Assembly: GCA_943787375.1 (NCBI GenBank)
Contig: CALSME010000005.1
Span: 272,211 to 336,210, forward strand
Length of the DNA: 64,000 bases
Source: an uncultured Polaribacter sp.
GTDB lineage: Bacteria > Bacteroidota > Bacteroidia > Flavobacteriales > Flavobacteriaceae
Direction: 5' to 3'
The position numbers and the translations under genes were made by a program. Below, piece after piece: positions 8,718 to 18,225 of this stretch (the stretch's first letter is position 1; each line of letters opens with the position of its first letter). The notes under the pieces were generated by a model. That model was not told where the DNA came from and searched no databases. It saw nothing but the letters and a program-made list of their open reading frames with translations.

Positions 8718-9725
8718 ATGTATAATTCAAAAATAACAGGTCTTGGATACTTTGTCCCAGAGAATGTTGTCACCAATAATGATTTAAAGGAGTTTATGGA
8801 AACTTCTGATGAATGGATTCAAGAACGGACCGGTATTAAAGAAAGAAGATGGATTGATCCTAAAACTGGAGAAACCACTTCTACAATGGCTGTGAAAGCT
8901 TCTAAAATAGCAATAGAAAGAGCAGGGCTTACTAAAGATGACATTGATTTTATTGTTTTTGCAACCTTAAGTCCAGACATGTATTTCCCTGGAGGAGGTG
9001 TTCGTGTACAAGATATGTTAGACATGCCCACAATTGGTGCCTTAGATGTTCGAAACCAATGTTCAGGTTTTATTTATGCGATGTCTGTTGCCGATCAGTT
9101 TATTAAAACGGGAATGTATGAAAACATTTTAGTTATTGGTGCTGAAAATCATTCTGGAGGTTTAGAGAAATCGACCCGAGGTAGAGGAGTTACTGTTATT
9201 TTTGGAGATGGTGCTGGAGCTGCCGTTTTATCGCGAAGTGAAGAAAATGGCAAAGGAATTTTATCTTCTCACCTACATTCTGAAGGGAAGCACGCAAGAG
9301 AATTAATGTTAGAGGGTCCCAACACAGGAAGATGGGTTCCAGAAATATTAGCAGAAAATGATCCTGAAGATCAATCGTATTATCCTCACATGAATGGTCA
9401 ATTTGTATTTAAGCATGCAATTACTCGTTTTTCTGAAGCAATTGTAGAAGGTTTAGATGCGAATCATTTGCAAAAAGAAGACATAGATATGTTAATACCG
9501 CATCAAGCGAATTTGCGGATTGCACAATTTATTCAGAAGAAATTTAAATTGTCAGATGATAAAGTACACAACAATATCATGAAGTATGGGAATACAACGG
9601 CTGCATCTGTAATTATTGCTTTAACAGAAGCTTGGGAGCAGGGGAAAATAAAAGACAACGATTTGGTTGTTTTGGCTGCTTTTGGTAGTGGATTTACTTG
9701 GGGGAGTGTTATTATTAGATGGTAA
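8718..9725 (+). CDS. 3-oxoacyl-ACP synthase III family protein (KAS III)
   Basis: 335 residues of the thiolase fold. It would condense an acyl-CoA starter with malonyl-ACP. The catalytic triad is complete: Cys115 in RNQCSGFIY, His262 in IPHQANLRI, and Asn292 in YGNTTAAS. The C-terminal GSGFTWGSVIIRW is typical of FabH. The gene is not next to plsX/rpmF as the housekeeping fabH often is, so it may be a second KAS III with a different starter preference. It is monocistronic, with a bidirectional terminator 50 bp downstream, and diverges from htpG. The KAS III family is certain; the role as the main fabH is not. Confidence 0.9.
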   Translation: MYNSKITGLGYFVPENVVTNNDLKEFMETSDEWIQERTGIKERRWIDPKTGETTSTMAVKASKIAIERAGLTKDDIDFIVFATLSPDMYFPGGGVRVQDMLDMPTIGALDVRNQCSGFIYAMSVADQFIKTGMYENILVIGAENHSGGLEKSTRGRGVTVIFGDGAGAAVLSRSEENGKGILSSHLHSEGKHARELMLEGPNTGRWVPEILAENDPEDQSYYPHMNGQFVFKHAITRFSEAIVEGLDANHLQKEDIDMLIPHQANLRIAQFIQKKFKLSDDKVHNNIMKYGNTTAASVIIALTEAWEQGKIKDNDLVVLAAFGSGFTWGSVIIRW

Positions 9726-9777
9726 TTTAGTGCTTTAATAACCAAGAACAGGAATCGAAAGAGGTATTGTTAAATTA

Positions 9778-9810
9778 AAAAACCCAAGGCCTATAGTCTT
9801 GGGTTTTTTA
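9778..9810. terminator. Bidirectional terminator between KAS III and receptor genes
   Basis: AACCCAAG (9781-9788) and CTTGGGTT (9798-9805) form the stem core, flanked by A-run and T-run so that it serves both converging genes. Confidence 0.8.
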
Positions 9811-9840
9811 ATTTTAAGCTCCATAAAACAGAGTGTTTTG

Positions 9841-12294
9841 TTAAAAACCACTACTACTTTCTTTAATATTATCATCGCGCTGTCTGCGTTGTTTTGCTTT
9901 GTTTTTTCCACGACCAAATTTGTAGTTGAATCCAATATATGCAGTCTGGCTTTCCCAATTAAATTTTCCATTTTGTATAAATGGATTGTCCGAATTAAAA
10001 GCGAACTTCATCCCTTTAAAAATATCATTTACTCTAAAGTTAATTGTTCCTTTGCCATCAAAAACTTGCAAACTAGCTCCCGTGTTTATCATCCACATAT
10101 TTTTAGATTTCCATTGAATATCTTCCTGAGGGCCACGGTACATTGCAAATAATTGTATGTTTAAACCTTTCGAAACTTTAAAACTGTTATTGACTCTTCC
10201 ATTAAAAACTTGGTTAGTTACTGCTATTTTTTGTGCATTTGGATCTACTAAATTTACAGTGCCAAATTGTTTTTGAGAATAAAAATCCATACTAGAATTT
10301 ACCCGCCACCAATTTGCAATTTTATAGTTTATAGAAAATTCTAATCCATAAGCGTCTGTGTTTTGAAAATTAGTCCAAGAAAGAATCTGTTTTACCTCGG
10401 TTGGATCATTTGGATCTTTATACGTTACCCGTGAAATATTGTCGTTAATAGCCCTGTAAAAAGTACCCAATGTTACCGATCCCTTTTTAATTTGACGGGT
10501 ATAATTTACTTCATAAGAATTGGTAAATTGTGGTAATATATTGGGATTACCAATCGAAGTGATTAAAGGGGTACTCCATTCTCTAATTGGGTTTACTTGT
10601 CCGATTCCCGGTCTGTCAACTCTTTTACTATAACTTATTTGAAATTGATTTTTTTCTGAAGGATTAAAGGTGAAAAATACTGAAGGATACATGTTGAAAA
10701 AATCTTGTTTTACCTCTTGAGAAGCATTGCCATCTCTATTAAAATTTCCAATCGCTTCAAATTGTTCTAAACGTGCCCCTAATTGCATGGTGACTTTTCC
10801 AAAATTATGGCCATAATTGGCATAGGCTGAATAGATTTTTCTGTCATAATTAAAATCAGAGTTTCCTAAGGGTTGAATAGCTGCATTATTTTCACTGTCA
10901 AAAATAATTTCATCCTGATCTGTAATATTGGTATTGGTCGTATTGTTTTCTCTATACTCTATACCAAATTCTAGTTTTATTTTTATAGAAATAGGATTTG
11001 TATAATCGATGTTTACAAGTGTATTGTTTTGTTTTCTGATGATGTCATTGGTGAAATTTAAAACTTTAAAATCAGTATCAGATGGATTTTTGATGAGGTC
11101 TTTGTTTTCTGCGTCTTCAGATGAATCTGTATCTGAATAAGTAGCTTCAAATTCTATATTGTGTCCCTCTTTTTCAAATGCTCTCGAGTAGTTTATATTA
11201 TAAGCCCCTGTTTGATTCTCTTGAAGTTGTACATTTGGTGAGTTAGATCTAATATTGCCATTTTCAGTTACTACTGTTAATCCGCTACCATCCCCTTGAA
11301 ACCAATTTTGTGTGGTATAAAATGACAGTGTGTTTTTTGTGTCTACATAGATGTCAGCTCCAATTTTTACAAGATGTGATCGATTGTCATTATTAAAAAT
11401 AAAGTCCTGTAGTCTGTTTGCATCGGGTCTATTTACAAACCCAAAATTGTAGTTTTCTCCGCCATTAAAACCATAATTTCCAAAGAAATTTACTTTCCCC
11501 GTTTTATAATTCATATTGGTAGCCGTGTTGTAACGAACATAGTGCCCTGCTGTTATACCGGTATCTAAAGAACCATTAAACCCCATGTTTGCGTTCTTAT
11601 TCAATATAATATTGATAATCCCGCTCATTCCTTCTGGACTGTATTTTGCAGATGGATTTGTAATTAACTCAATACTTTTTATAGCGGTTGAAGGAATTTG
11701 TTTTAGCAATTGTGCTGCAGAAATATTGGTGGGCTTGCCATCTATTAAAATACGTACATTTTCATTTCCACGTAAACTAATTGCCCCCGTTTGGCTGTCG
11801 ACACTTACAGATTGTACATTGTTTAATAATTCTGAAGCGGTGGTACCAGAGGAGGTTAAGTCTTTACCAACATTGATTACTTTTCGATCTACTTTTTGAA
11901 CAACCGTAGAGGTTTCTGCCCTCACTACAACTTCATCCAACCGATCACTAGCTTCATTTAGCAAAATAGTTTCTAAATTGATTTTTTTGTTCTCGGTGGT
12001 AATATTTATATTCTTAGTGAAGGTTTCAAATCCAATATATTGCACTTCGATACTGCTGTTTCCAGTAGGAATTCCTTTAATTTCGAACATTCCTTCTTCA
12101 TTTGTAATGCCCCCTGTAATAATTTTTTTAGCCAGATCTTTGACAACAATATTCACATAAGGCAGCGCTTCTTTTGAACTATTATCGATTACTTTTCCAA
12201 AAATAACTCCAGGAGTCTTGAGTTTGTTTTTTGTTGCCTGAGCAAAAGAATTTGCTGATAAAATAAGGGATGTTAAAAACAGTAATTTTTTCAT
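9841..12294 (-). CDS. TonB-dependent-receptor-like outer membrane beta-barrel family protein (copy 1)
   Basis: 817 residues. A signal peptide (about 1-18, ending NSFAQ) is followed by a carboxypeptidase-regulatory-like beta-sandwich (about 28-110: GVIFGKVIDNSSKEALPYVNIVV), a plug domain (about 125-235: NVRILIDGKPTN, NPSAKYSPEGMSGIINI) and a large beta-barrel with repeated aromatic strands, the family called outer membrane beta-barrel protein in Bacteroidota. The last strand YIGFNYKFGRGKNK is followed by a charged 20-residue tail. No TonB box is obvious and no SusD partner is adjacent, so the ligand is unknown. A close paralog lies at 15657-18056. An ECF-type promoter lies 49 bp upstream. Confidence 0.9.
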   Translation of the reverse strand: MKKLLFLTSLILSANSFAQATKNKLKTPGVIFGKVIDNSSKEALPYVNIVVKDLAKKIITGGITNEEGMFEIKGIPTGNSSIEVQYIGFETFTKNINITTENKKINLETILLNEASDRLDEVVVRAETSTVVQKVDRKVINVGKDLTSSGTTASELLNNVQSVSVDSQTGAISLRGNENVRILIDGKPTNISAAQLLKQIPSTAIKSIELITNPSAKYSPEGMSGIINIILNKNANMGFNGSLDTGITAGHYVRYNTATNMNYKTGKVNFFGNYGFNGGENYNFGFVNRPDANRLQDFIFNNDNRSHLVKIGADIYVDTKNTLSFYTTQNWFQGDGSGLTVVTENGNIRSNSPNVQLQENQTGAYNINYSRAFEKEGHNIEFEATYSDTDSSEDAENKDLIKNPSDTDFKVLNFTNDIIRKQNNTLVNIDYTNPISIKIKLEFGIEYRENNTTNTNITDQDEIIFDSENNAAIQPLGNSDFNYDRKIYSAYANYGHNFGKVTMQLGARLEQFEAIGNFNRDGNASQEVKQDFFNMYPSVFFTFNPSEKNQFQISYSKRVDRPGIGQVNPIREWSTPLITSIGNPNILPQFTNSYEVNYTRQIKKGSVTLGTFYRAINDNISRVTYKDPNDPTEVKQILSWTNFQNTDAYGLEFSINYKIANWWRVNSSMDFYSQKQFGTVNLVDPNAQKIAVTNQVFNGRVNNSFKVSKGLNIQLFAMYRGPQEDIQWKSKNMWMINTGASLQVFDGKGTINFRVNDIFKGMKFAFNSDNPFIQNGKFNWESQTAYIGFNYKFGRGKNKAKQRRQRDDNIKESSSGF

Positions 12295-12342
12295 TTGTTC
12301 ATTTTTTTAAGAGTTATTGCCTTTAAGCTCTATAATGACAAA

Positions 12343-12370
12343 CAGACGTTACAAAGGATGTTTATGTTAC
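12343..12370 (-). promoter_or_regulatory. Candidate ECF-sigma promoter of receptor copy 1
   Basis: On the minus strand GTAACA (12370-12365), then 16 nt, then CGTCTG (12348-12343). The AAC core in the -35 element, CGTC in the -10 element and 16-nt spacing follow the general ECF (sigma-E type) pattern. The predicted start is near 12336, giving a leader of about 40 nt. No TAnnTTTG box is present. Confidence 0.45.
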
Positions 12371-12559
12371 TCAATTTATTATTTTTAACGTATAATTAAC
12401 ATCCTGAATCCTTCGAAATTGAATCTAGATATCATCAAGGTGAATTGAAAATTAGCGCGCAGGACTACTGCTTACTTGGTGTTAAGTGATTTTAAGTAAA
12501 AGAAATTAAAAGGAATATTGAAAAACGAAAGTTGTTTTTCTTAATTTTATAATACGAAT

Positions 12560-13591
12560 TTATTCGTCAGAAAAATCTTGGATATGACCGATAATAAGAT
12601 TGTCAAAATCTTGTTTTTGATTGCCTATAAATTGAGTTTCTATAGCCAGATAATTCAATTCATTCAATCTGTTGTACAAACGGATATAGTCTTTTTCAGT
12701 GGTTAAAAGAAGTCTATTTTCTATATTCATTTTGGAGAACTTTTGTTGAATTTGCTCAATTTCTTTTTTCGAAAAATGATGATGATCTGCATATTCTTGA
12801 TGTTCAAAACGAACGTTTAAACTTTTTAAATGCTTCAAAAACGGAGTCGGATTTGCAATTCCAGTAATCAATAAAACTTCATAGTCTTTTAAGTTGCTTG
12901 TTAAAATCGAGTTGCTCCCTTTTGTTTTATCAGCATAAGAAATGAATGAAAAAAATAAGGGTTTTTTAAATTGCTGTAGCTTTTTTTGAATATTTTCCAT
13001 CTCGGAAATAGAAATATTTTCAGGACATTTTGTTACTACAATTGCATTAGCTCTTTTTGCTCCTGTGCTGCGCTCTCTGAGGTTTCCAGCTGGTAATAAA
13101 AAATCATCAACAAAAAGATCCTTGTATTTTGTTAGTAAGATATAGAAACTTGATTTTACTTTCCGATGTTGATAGGCATCGTCTAATAAAATTACTTCCG
13201 GATTTTTAGTAGTAATTAAAATTTTAATTCCATTTACGCGATTAGCATCTACGGCTACAGCAATGTTTTTAAATTTATTGAAGTATTGCAGCGGCTCATC
13301 TCCAACTTCCTCTGCAGAAGACGCTGCATCCAATAAAACAAAATCTTTGGTGCTTCTTTTATAGCCTCTGCTTAAAACAGAGAGCACATGTTTGTCCCTT
13401 AATAAACGAATTAGATACTCAATTTGAGGCGTTTTCCCTGTGCCTCCCACACTTAAATTCCCAACAGTAATCGTTGGAATTTTAAAAGAGGTTTCTTTAA
13501 AAAAACCGAGATCAAACATTAGGTTACGTAAGGAAGTAACAATGTCGTATGCGATTGAAAATGGAAATAATAAAAAACGTAAAAATTTCAT
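12560..13591 (-). CDS. lpxK: Tetraacyldisaccharide 4'-kinase
   Basis: Phosphorylates the 4' position of the lipid A disaccharide-1-phosphate at the inner face of the cytoplasmic membrane (sixth step of the Raetz pathway). It has 343 residues counted from the ATG at 13591. A GTG two codons upstream (13597) is in frame but overlaps the -7 box, so I prefer the ATG. An N-terminal hydrophobic helix (FLRFLLFPFSIAY) anchors it. The P-loop GNLSVGGTGKTP spans 44-55 with Lys53; LLDDAYQHRK and LPAGNLRE are also family signatures. It stands alone on the minus strand, divergent from the Nif3 gene. Confidence 0.95.
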   Translation of the reverse strand: MKFLRFLLFPFSIAYDIVTSLRNLMFDLGFFKETSFKIPTITVGNLSVGGTGKTPQIEYLIRLLRDKHVLSVLSRGYKRSTKDFVLLDAASSAEEVGDEPLQYFNKFKNIAVAVDANRVNGIKILITTKNPEVILLDDAYQHRKVKSSFYILLTKYKDLFVDDFLLPAGNLRERSTGAKRANAIVVTKCPENISISEMENIQKKLQQFKKPLFFSFISYADKTKGSNSILTSNLKDYEVLLITGIANPTPFLKHLKSLNVRFEHQEYADHHHFSKKEIEQIQQKFSKMNIENRLLLTTEKDYIRLYNRLNELNYLAIETQFIGNQKQDFDNLIIGHIQDFSDE

Positions 13592-13596
13592 TAGCA

Positions 13597-13604
13597 CGAA
13601 AATA
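13597..13604 (-). promoter_or_regulatory. lpxK -7 box, nearly leaderless
   Basis: Minus-strand TATTTTCG matches TAnnTTTG at 7 of 8 positions and ends 5 nt before the ATG at 13591. The transcript would have almost no 5' leader. Confidence 0.4.
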
Positions 13605-13637
13605 ACTCATTTTTATGGATTGATAGAAGGAAAATGC

Positions 13638-13645
13638 TAACTTTG
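13638..13645 (+). promoter_or_regulatory. Promoter -7 box of the Nif3-family gene
   Basis: TAACTTTG matches TAnnTTTG exactly, 22 bp upstream of the ATG at 13668. The -33 position is not conserved. Confidence 0.5.
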
Positions 13646-13667
13646 GTCTTTGCTGAAATGATATAAA

Positions 13668-14762
13668 ATGAAGATAAAGGAAATTACGCGATATATAGAG
13701 GAACTAGCGCCACTTAATTATGCTGAAGATTTTGACAACGTTGGTTTGTTGGTTGGAAGTTATGATTCGGAAGTATCAGGTGTTTTAGTAACATTGGATA
13801 CTTTAGAGGAAACAATTGATGAGGCCATTGCAAAAAAATGCAACCTCATTGTTAGTTTTCATCCGATAATTTTTGCGGGTTTAAAAAAACTAAACGGACA
13901 TTCCTATGTTGAAAGAGTTGTTTTAAAAGCGATTAAAAATGACATTGCGATTTACGCAACACACACAGCCTTAGACAATTCTAAAAATGGAGTTTCTGCA
14001 AAAATGTGTGAAGTGTTAGGTTTAAAAAACACAAAAATTTTGATTCCCAAAAAAGGAATTATAAAAAAACTAACTACGGTTGTGCCCACTAAAAATGCCG
14101 TTTCTTTAAGAAATTCACTTTTTGAAGCAGGTGGCGGTGCAATTGGAAATTATGAGCATAGCTCCTTTAGTACAACTGGAGAAAGTACTTTTAAAGGAAA
14201 CGAAAATTCCAATCCAGTTTTGGGTGAGAAAGAAGTGCTTCAGATTGAAAATGAGATACAAATCAGTATCCTCTTTGAACAAAAAAATGAGGCTAAAATA
14301 TTGCAATGTTTACAAACAGCGCATCCTTATGAAGAAGTAGCCTATGAGGTTGTTACTATAGAAAATGTACATCAAGATATTGGAATGGGCATGCTTGGTG
14401 AATTTACCGAGCCTATGGAAGAAAAGGATTTTTTAAGTTATTTGAAAAAGACGATGCAAACAGCATGTGTCCGACATTCTAAATTGCTTCATAAAAAAAT
14501 AAAAAAAGTAGCGGTTCTTGGAGGTGCGGGAAGTTTTGCAATTTCAGACGCAAAAAGAGCAGGAGCAGATGCCTATGTAAGTGCCGATTTTAAATATCAT
14601 GAGTTTTTTAAAGCTGAAAATGACATCTTATTAGCAGATATTGGACATTATGAAAGCGAACAGTTTACAAAAAACCTTTTGGTTGATTATCTTACGAAAA
14701 AATTTAGTAATTTTGCAATCGTTTTATCACAAAAAAGTACGAACCCTATTTATTACATATAA
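13668..14762 (+). CDS. Nif3-like dinuclear metal centre hexameric protein (YbgI/YqfO family)
   Basis: A 364-residue cytosolic protein of the Nif3 family, thought to be a metal-dependent hydrolase or chaperone; the precise substrate is unsettled. The N-terminal half shows LAPLNYAEDFDNVGLLVG, the metal-binding SFHPIIF (SxHP motif) and THTALDN. The C-terminal half shows GGAGSFAISDAKRAGADAYVSAD and DIGHYESE, which complete the two-metal site. The insert between them (about 130-260) is the PII-like domain of the longer YqfO-type members. The next gene begins 3 bp after its stop (TAA-ac-ATG), a pairing common in bacteria. Confidence 0.93.
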   Translation: MKIKEITRYIEELAPLNYAEDFDNVGLLVGSYDSEVSGVLVTLDTLEETIDEAIAKKCNLIVSFHPIIFAGLKKLNGHSYVERVVLKAIKNDIAIYATHTALDNSKNGVSAKMCEVLGLKNTKILIPKKGIIKKLTTVVPTKNAVSLRNSLFEAGGGAIGNYEHSSFSTTGESTFKGNENSNPVLGEKEVLQIENEIQISILFEQKNEAKILQCLQTAHPYEEVAYEVVTIENVHQDIGMGMLGEFTEPMEEKDFLSYLKKTMQTACVRHSKLLHKKIKKVAVLGGAGSFAISDAKRAGADAYVSADFKYHEFFKAENDILLADIGHYESEQFTKNLLVDYLTKKFSNFAIVLSQKSTNPIYYI

Positions 14763-14764
14763 AC

Positions 14765-15538
14765 ATGGCAAAGAAGAAAGAAGTTTCTGTTGAACAAAAA
14801 TTAAGAGCACTTTACGATTTACAATTGATCGACTCTAGAATTGACGAAATTAGAAACGTTAGAGGAGAATTACCTTTAGAGGTTGAAGATTTAGCTGATG
14901 AGGTTGCCGGTTTAAACACGCGTGTTTCGAATTTAAGTGAAGATGTTTCTAATTTAGAAACAGATATCAATAATAAGAAATTAGCAATTGACGAATCGAA
15001 ATCGTTGATGAAAAAATACGAAGAGCAACAACAAAAAGTTCGTAACAATAGAGAGTTTGATTCCTTAGCAAAAGAAATAGAATTTCAAGATTTAGAAATT
15101 CAGTTGGCCGATAAGAGAATCAATGAGTTTAAAGCTAAAATTACCCAGAAAGAAGTAGTAATCGCTACAACTAAAGAGAAACTAGCAAAGCAAGAGCAAC
15201 ATTTAGGTCATAAAAAATCTGAATTGGATGCCATTTTAAAAGAAACGGAAAAAGAAGAAAAACTGTTGGCTGAGAAATCAGAAGAGTATTCAAAATCTTT
15301 AGATCCACATTTATTTACGGCTTATAACAGAATAAGAACGAAAGTAAAAAATGGTTTAGCGGTTGTTGCTATTGAAAGAGGTGCTTCAGGAGGATCGTAT
15401 TTTACAATACCACCACAAGTACAGTTAGAAATTGCAAATAGAAAAAGAATTACAATCGACGAGCACAGTGGTCGTATCTTAGTGGATGCTGCATTGGCAG
15501 AAGAAGAAAAACAAAAAATCGATAAAATTTTCTCTTAA
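14765..15538 (+). CDS. Coiled-coil protein of the C4-type zinc-ribbon family, without the zinc ligands
   Basis: 257 residues. Residues 10-180 form a long antiparallel coiled coil rich in Glu/Lys/Leu heptads, as in the CT398/C4-type zinc-ribbon family found next to nif3. The C-terminal 60 residues align with the ribbon (GASGGSYFTIPPQ, then IDEHSGRILV), but all four positions normally held by Cys are Gly, Ser, Ala or His, and the whole protein has no cysteine. It therefore cannot bind zinc in the usual way. Function unknown; coupling with Nif3 is inferred from adjacency. A strong terminator follows. Confidence 0.85.
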   Translation: MAKKKEVSVEQKLRALYDLQLIDSRIDEIRNVRGELPLEVEDLADEVAGLNTRVSNLSEDVSNLETDINNKKLAIDESKSLMKKYEEQQQKVRNNREFDSLAKEIEFQDLEIQLADKRINEFKAKITQKEVVIATTKEKLAKQEQHLGHKKSELDAILKETEKEEKLLAEKSEEYSKSLDPHLFTAYNRIRTKVKNGLAVVAIERGASGGSYFTIPPQVQLEIANRKRITIDEHSGRILVDAALAEEEKQKIDKIFS

Positions 15539-15564
15539 GAATATAATTTTACGATTATTTATAT

Positions 15565-15597
15565 AAAAAAACTCGAAGTTTTACTTCGAGTTTTTTT
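15565..15597. terminator. Bidirectional terminator after the Nif3 operon
   Basis: ACTCGAAG (15571-15578) and CTTCGAGT (15584-15591), with A and T runs extending the stem. It serves the Nif3 operon and the converging receptor gene. Confidence 0.85.
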
Positions 15598-15656
15598 ATA
15601 CTCATTTCTGATTGGATTTGTTTTGATGTGCTTTCAATAAAGAGGTATTTTTCTTC

Positions 15657-18056
15657 TTATAAAACGCCGCCACTCCCTTTAGTTTCGTTGTCGTCTCTGT
15701 ACCTTCGATCTCTATATTTGTTTTTCCCACTTCCAAAATCATACGAAAAACCAAGATAAATTGAACTATATTCTAGCGTAAAACTTCCTGTTTGTGGAAA
15801 TGGGTTGGAAGAAGAAAATGCAAGTTTAAAATTATCAAAAATATCAGTTCCTCTTAAATTGATTGCCCCTTTTCCTTTTAAAATGGACCATCTAGCCGAC
15901 GCATTTACTAAAAAATATGGGTTTACTTTAAATTGCACATTCTCACTTTTTCCCTTATAAGAACCAGATAATTGAAAGCTTAATGTTTTGGATGTGTTAA
16001 AACGATTGCTAATTCGTACCCGAAAGAGTGCGTTTCTAATACTTTCTCTTTGGTTGTTTATAAAGCCAATACTTTCTTGGATGTATAAGCTCGAACTCGG
16101 TTTTACGGTCCACCATTTTTTAGGCTTGTAGCTTCCCGAAATTTCGATTCCATAACTATCTGAGGTATCATAGTTTTCATAGGAAAGTATTTGCCGATCA
16201 ATATGCTGAGGATCTTTGTTTATAATTCGACCAATTTTATTAGTGGTCTTTCTATAAAACCCCCCTAAAGTAACATTGCCTTTTGTGTAGTTTACCTCTA
16301 ATGAGTTGGTGAATTGTGGAGCTAAGGTTCTGTTTCCTACAGAAATTGTTAAAGGCGAAGTCCATTCTTGAATTGGTGTTACTTGGTTGATTCCTGGTCG
16401 ATCAACCCGTCTGCTATATCCAAATTGAATTTCATCATTTTCTGAAAGTTGATAGGTTAGGAATGCGGAAGGATAGATACTAAAAATGGCATCTGTATAT
16501 GTCTCTTTATCATTTTTTAAGGTATTTAAAAAGTGCCCATCTACTGTAAAATGTTCGAAACGAACTCCAGCTTGTATTCCTATTTTTTTATATTCTGTAT
16601 TGAAGTTAATGTAGGCGGAATAAATTTCCCGATCATAATTAAATGTCGAATTCCCTCTTGCGGAGGTATTTGCAGTATTGCCTATTTCTATTTCTTGATC
16701 AGTAATGATATGGTTGTAATATTTTAGATTTCTAGTTTCAACCCCGAGTTCTAAAGTTCCCTTTTTTAGAGGTTTTGCATAATCAATATTTAATAATAAA
16801 CTACGACTGTTGTTGCTAATGGTATTGGTGTAATTATAAATTTTAGATTCTGGATTTATTGTTTCCGCCATCAAATCACTTTGCGGGCTGTTGCTTTCGG
16901 AGTAATTTATTTCAAATTCAATACTTTGTCCTTTGTCATCTATCTCTAATTTATAATTAAGATTGTAAGCTAGTTCCTCGATATCGTAAATTGATACGTT
17001 TTTTGTGTCTAGTGTATTATTTCCGTTTTCTTTAGTTAATGTATTCACAAAAAAGTCAGTATCTATATAATTTTGAGTGGTATAAAAGGAAAGTGTACTT
17101 TTTGTATTCATATAAAAATCTAAACCATTTTTTATATAATGTGAAATTGAATGGTCTAAATAATCAATCTTTTGTGATAATGCTTTATCCTCTCTATTAA
17201 AGGTTGCAAACGTTTCAAATTTTCCAGTATCAACGCCATAGTTTCCATAAAAGTTAATTTTTCCGGACCGGTAATTATAATTTAAAGATCCTGTTGGTCG
17301 TCTATTGATGCTCTGTTCTGCTCCGAAAGAAACAGTTCCGTTAAAACCAATTGTTGTATTCTTTTTTAAGAGGATGTTTATAATTCCGCTCATTCCTTCT
17401 GGATTGTATTTTGCTGACGGATTTGTAATTAATTCTACACTTTTTACTGTGGAGGAGGGAAGTTGTTTCAATATCTGTGCAGTCGATAAATTCGAAGGTT
17501 TTCCGTCAATCAATACACGTACGTTTTCATTCCCTCTTAAACTGATTGTGCCTGATTGATAGTTTACTTCAATGGATGGAATATTTTCTAACATTTGCAA
17601 TGAGTTGGTGCCAGTTGAAGCTAAATCTTTGCCTATGTTTATTATTTTTCGATCAATTTTCTGAATGACAGTTGCTCTTTCAGATTCAATAATCACTCCG
17701 TCCAATTCAGCTATTTCCTCCTCAAGATAAATTGGAGCCATTTCAATTTTTTTATCAGTTATCAAAATTACTTTTTTTAGAACCTTTTTGTATCCAATAT
17801 ATTGAATTTCAACAAGAAGGGTGTCTAATGGTAGTTTTTTAATACTAAAGCTTCCCTTTTTATTTGTAATACCACCAGTAAATATGCTGTCTTTTTTTGT
17901 TTTGAATATAATACTAACATAGGGTAGTGGTTGCTTTGTTTTTTGGTCTAAGATAGTTCCCGAAATCCTACCATTATTTTTAATTTCTTGCTTCTTGTTC
18001 TGAGTATGTATTGAAAAGGAGATAAATAATATAAGTATAAAAACTCTTTTTTTCAT
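15657..18056 (-). CDS. TonB-dependent-receptor-like outer membrane beta-barrel family protein (copy 2)
   Basis: A 799-residue paralog of the 9841-12294 protein with the same architecture: signal peptide (about 1-19, ending SIHTQ), carboxypeptidase-regulatory-like domain (GRISGTILDQKTKQPLPYVS), plug (RKIINIGKDL, ENVRVLIDGKPSN, NPEGMSGIINIL) and barrel. The barrel keeps motifs such as SLRGNENVR and GYSRRVDRPGINQVTP, near identical to copy 1. It ends with YLGFSYDFGSGKNK plus the same kind of charged tail. Substrate unknown. Its upstream region shows no ECF-like box but has a GGGAACGATTCCC palindrome, so the two copies are probably regulated differently. Confidence 0.9.
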   Translation of the reverse strand: MKKRVFILILFISFSIHTQNKKQEIKNNGRISGTILDQKTKQPLPYVSIIFKTKKDSIFTGGITNKKGSFSIKKLPLDTLLVEIQYIGYKKVLKKVILITDKKIEMAPIYLEEEIAELDGVIIESERATVIQKIDRKIINIGKDLASTGTNSLQMLENIPSIEVNYQSGTISLRGNENVRVLIDGKPSNLSTAQILKQLPSSTVKSVELITNPSAKYNPEGMSGIINILLKKNTTIGFNGTVSFGAEQSINRRPTGSLNYNYRSGKINFYGNYGVDTGKFETFATFNREDKALSQKIDYLDHSISHYIKNGLDFYMNTKSTLSFYTTQNYIDTDFFVNTLTKENGNNTLDTKNVSIYDIEELAYNLNYKLEIDDKGQSIEFEINYSESNSPQSDLMAETINPESKIYNYTNTISNNSRSLLLNIDYAKPLKKGTLELGVETRNLKYYNHIITDQEIEIGNTANTSARGNSTFNYDREIYSAYINFNTEYKKIGIQAGVRFEHFTVDGHFLNTLKNDKETYTDAIFSIYPSAFLTYQLSENDEIQFGYSRRVDRPGINQVTPIQEWTSPLTISVGNRTLAPQFTNSLEVNYTKGNVTLGGFYRKTTNKIGRIINKDPQHIDRQILSYENYDTSDSYGIEISGSYKPKKWWTVKPSSSLYIQESIGFINNQRESIRNALFRVRISNRFNTSKTLSFQLSGSYKGKSENVQFKVNPYFLVNASARWSILKGKGAINLRGTDIFDNFKLAFSSSNPFPQTGSFTLEYSSIYLGFSYDFGSGKNKYRDRRYRDDNETKGSGGVL

Positions 18057-18086
18057 AATTCAATTTTGGTTTTACTAGAAAAAAAC

Positions 18087-18099
18087 GGGAACGATTCCC
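18087..18099. repeat. Palindrome upstream of receptor copy 2
   Basis: GGGAACGATTCCC is a GGGAA/TTCCC inverted repeat with a 3-nt centre, 31 bp upstream of the receptor start codon. It sits where an operator or leader hairpin would act; no factor is identified. Confidence 0.35.
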
Positions 18100-18225
18100 T
18101 TATTTATAGAATATAAATGTATGTTATTTTTTTAAATGTATCATTTTTTTTAATCAATAAAAATATGTTTCTTAGTATTATCTTTTTGACTATATTTATT
18201 TTCTAATCAATGTCCCCCTTTTTCC

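Noticed and set aside
9799..10152. Plus-strand frame opposite the receptor gene
   Set aside because: Antisense shadow of a conserved beta-barrel gene.
12520..12540. Terminator of lpxK
   Set aside because: GAAAAAC and GTTTTTC pair, but the T-run is on the wrong side for the minus strand; too weak to list.
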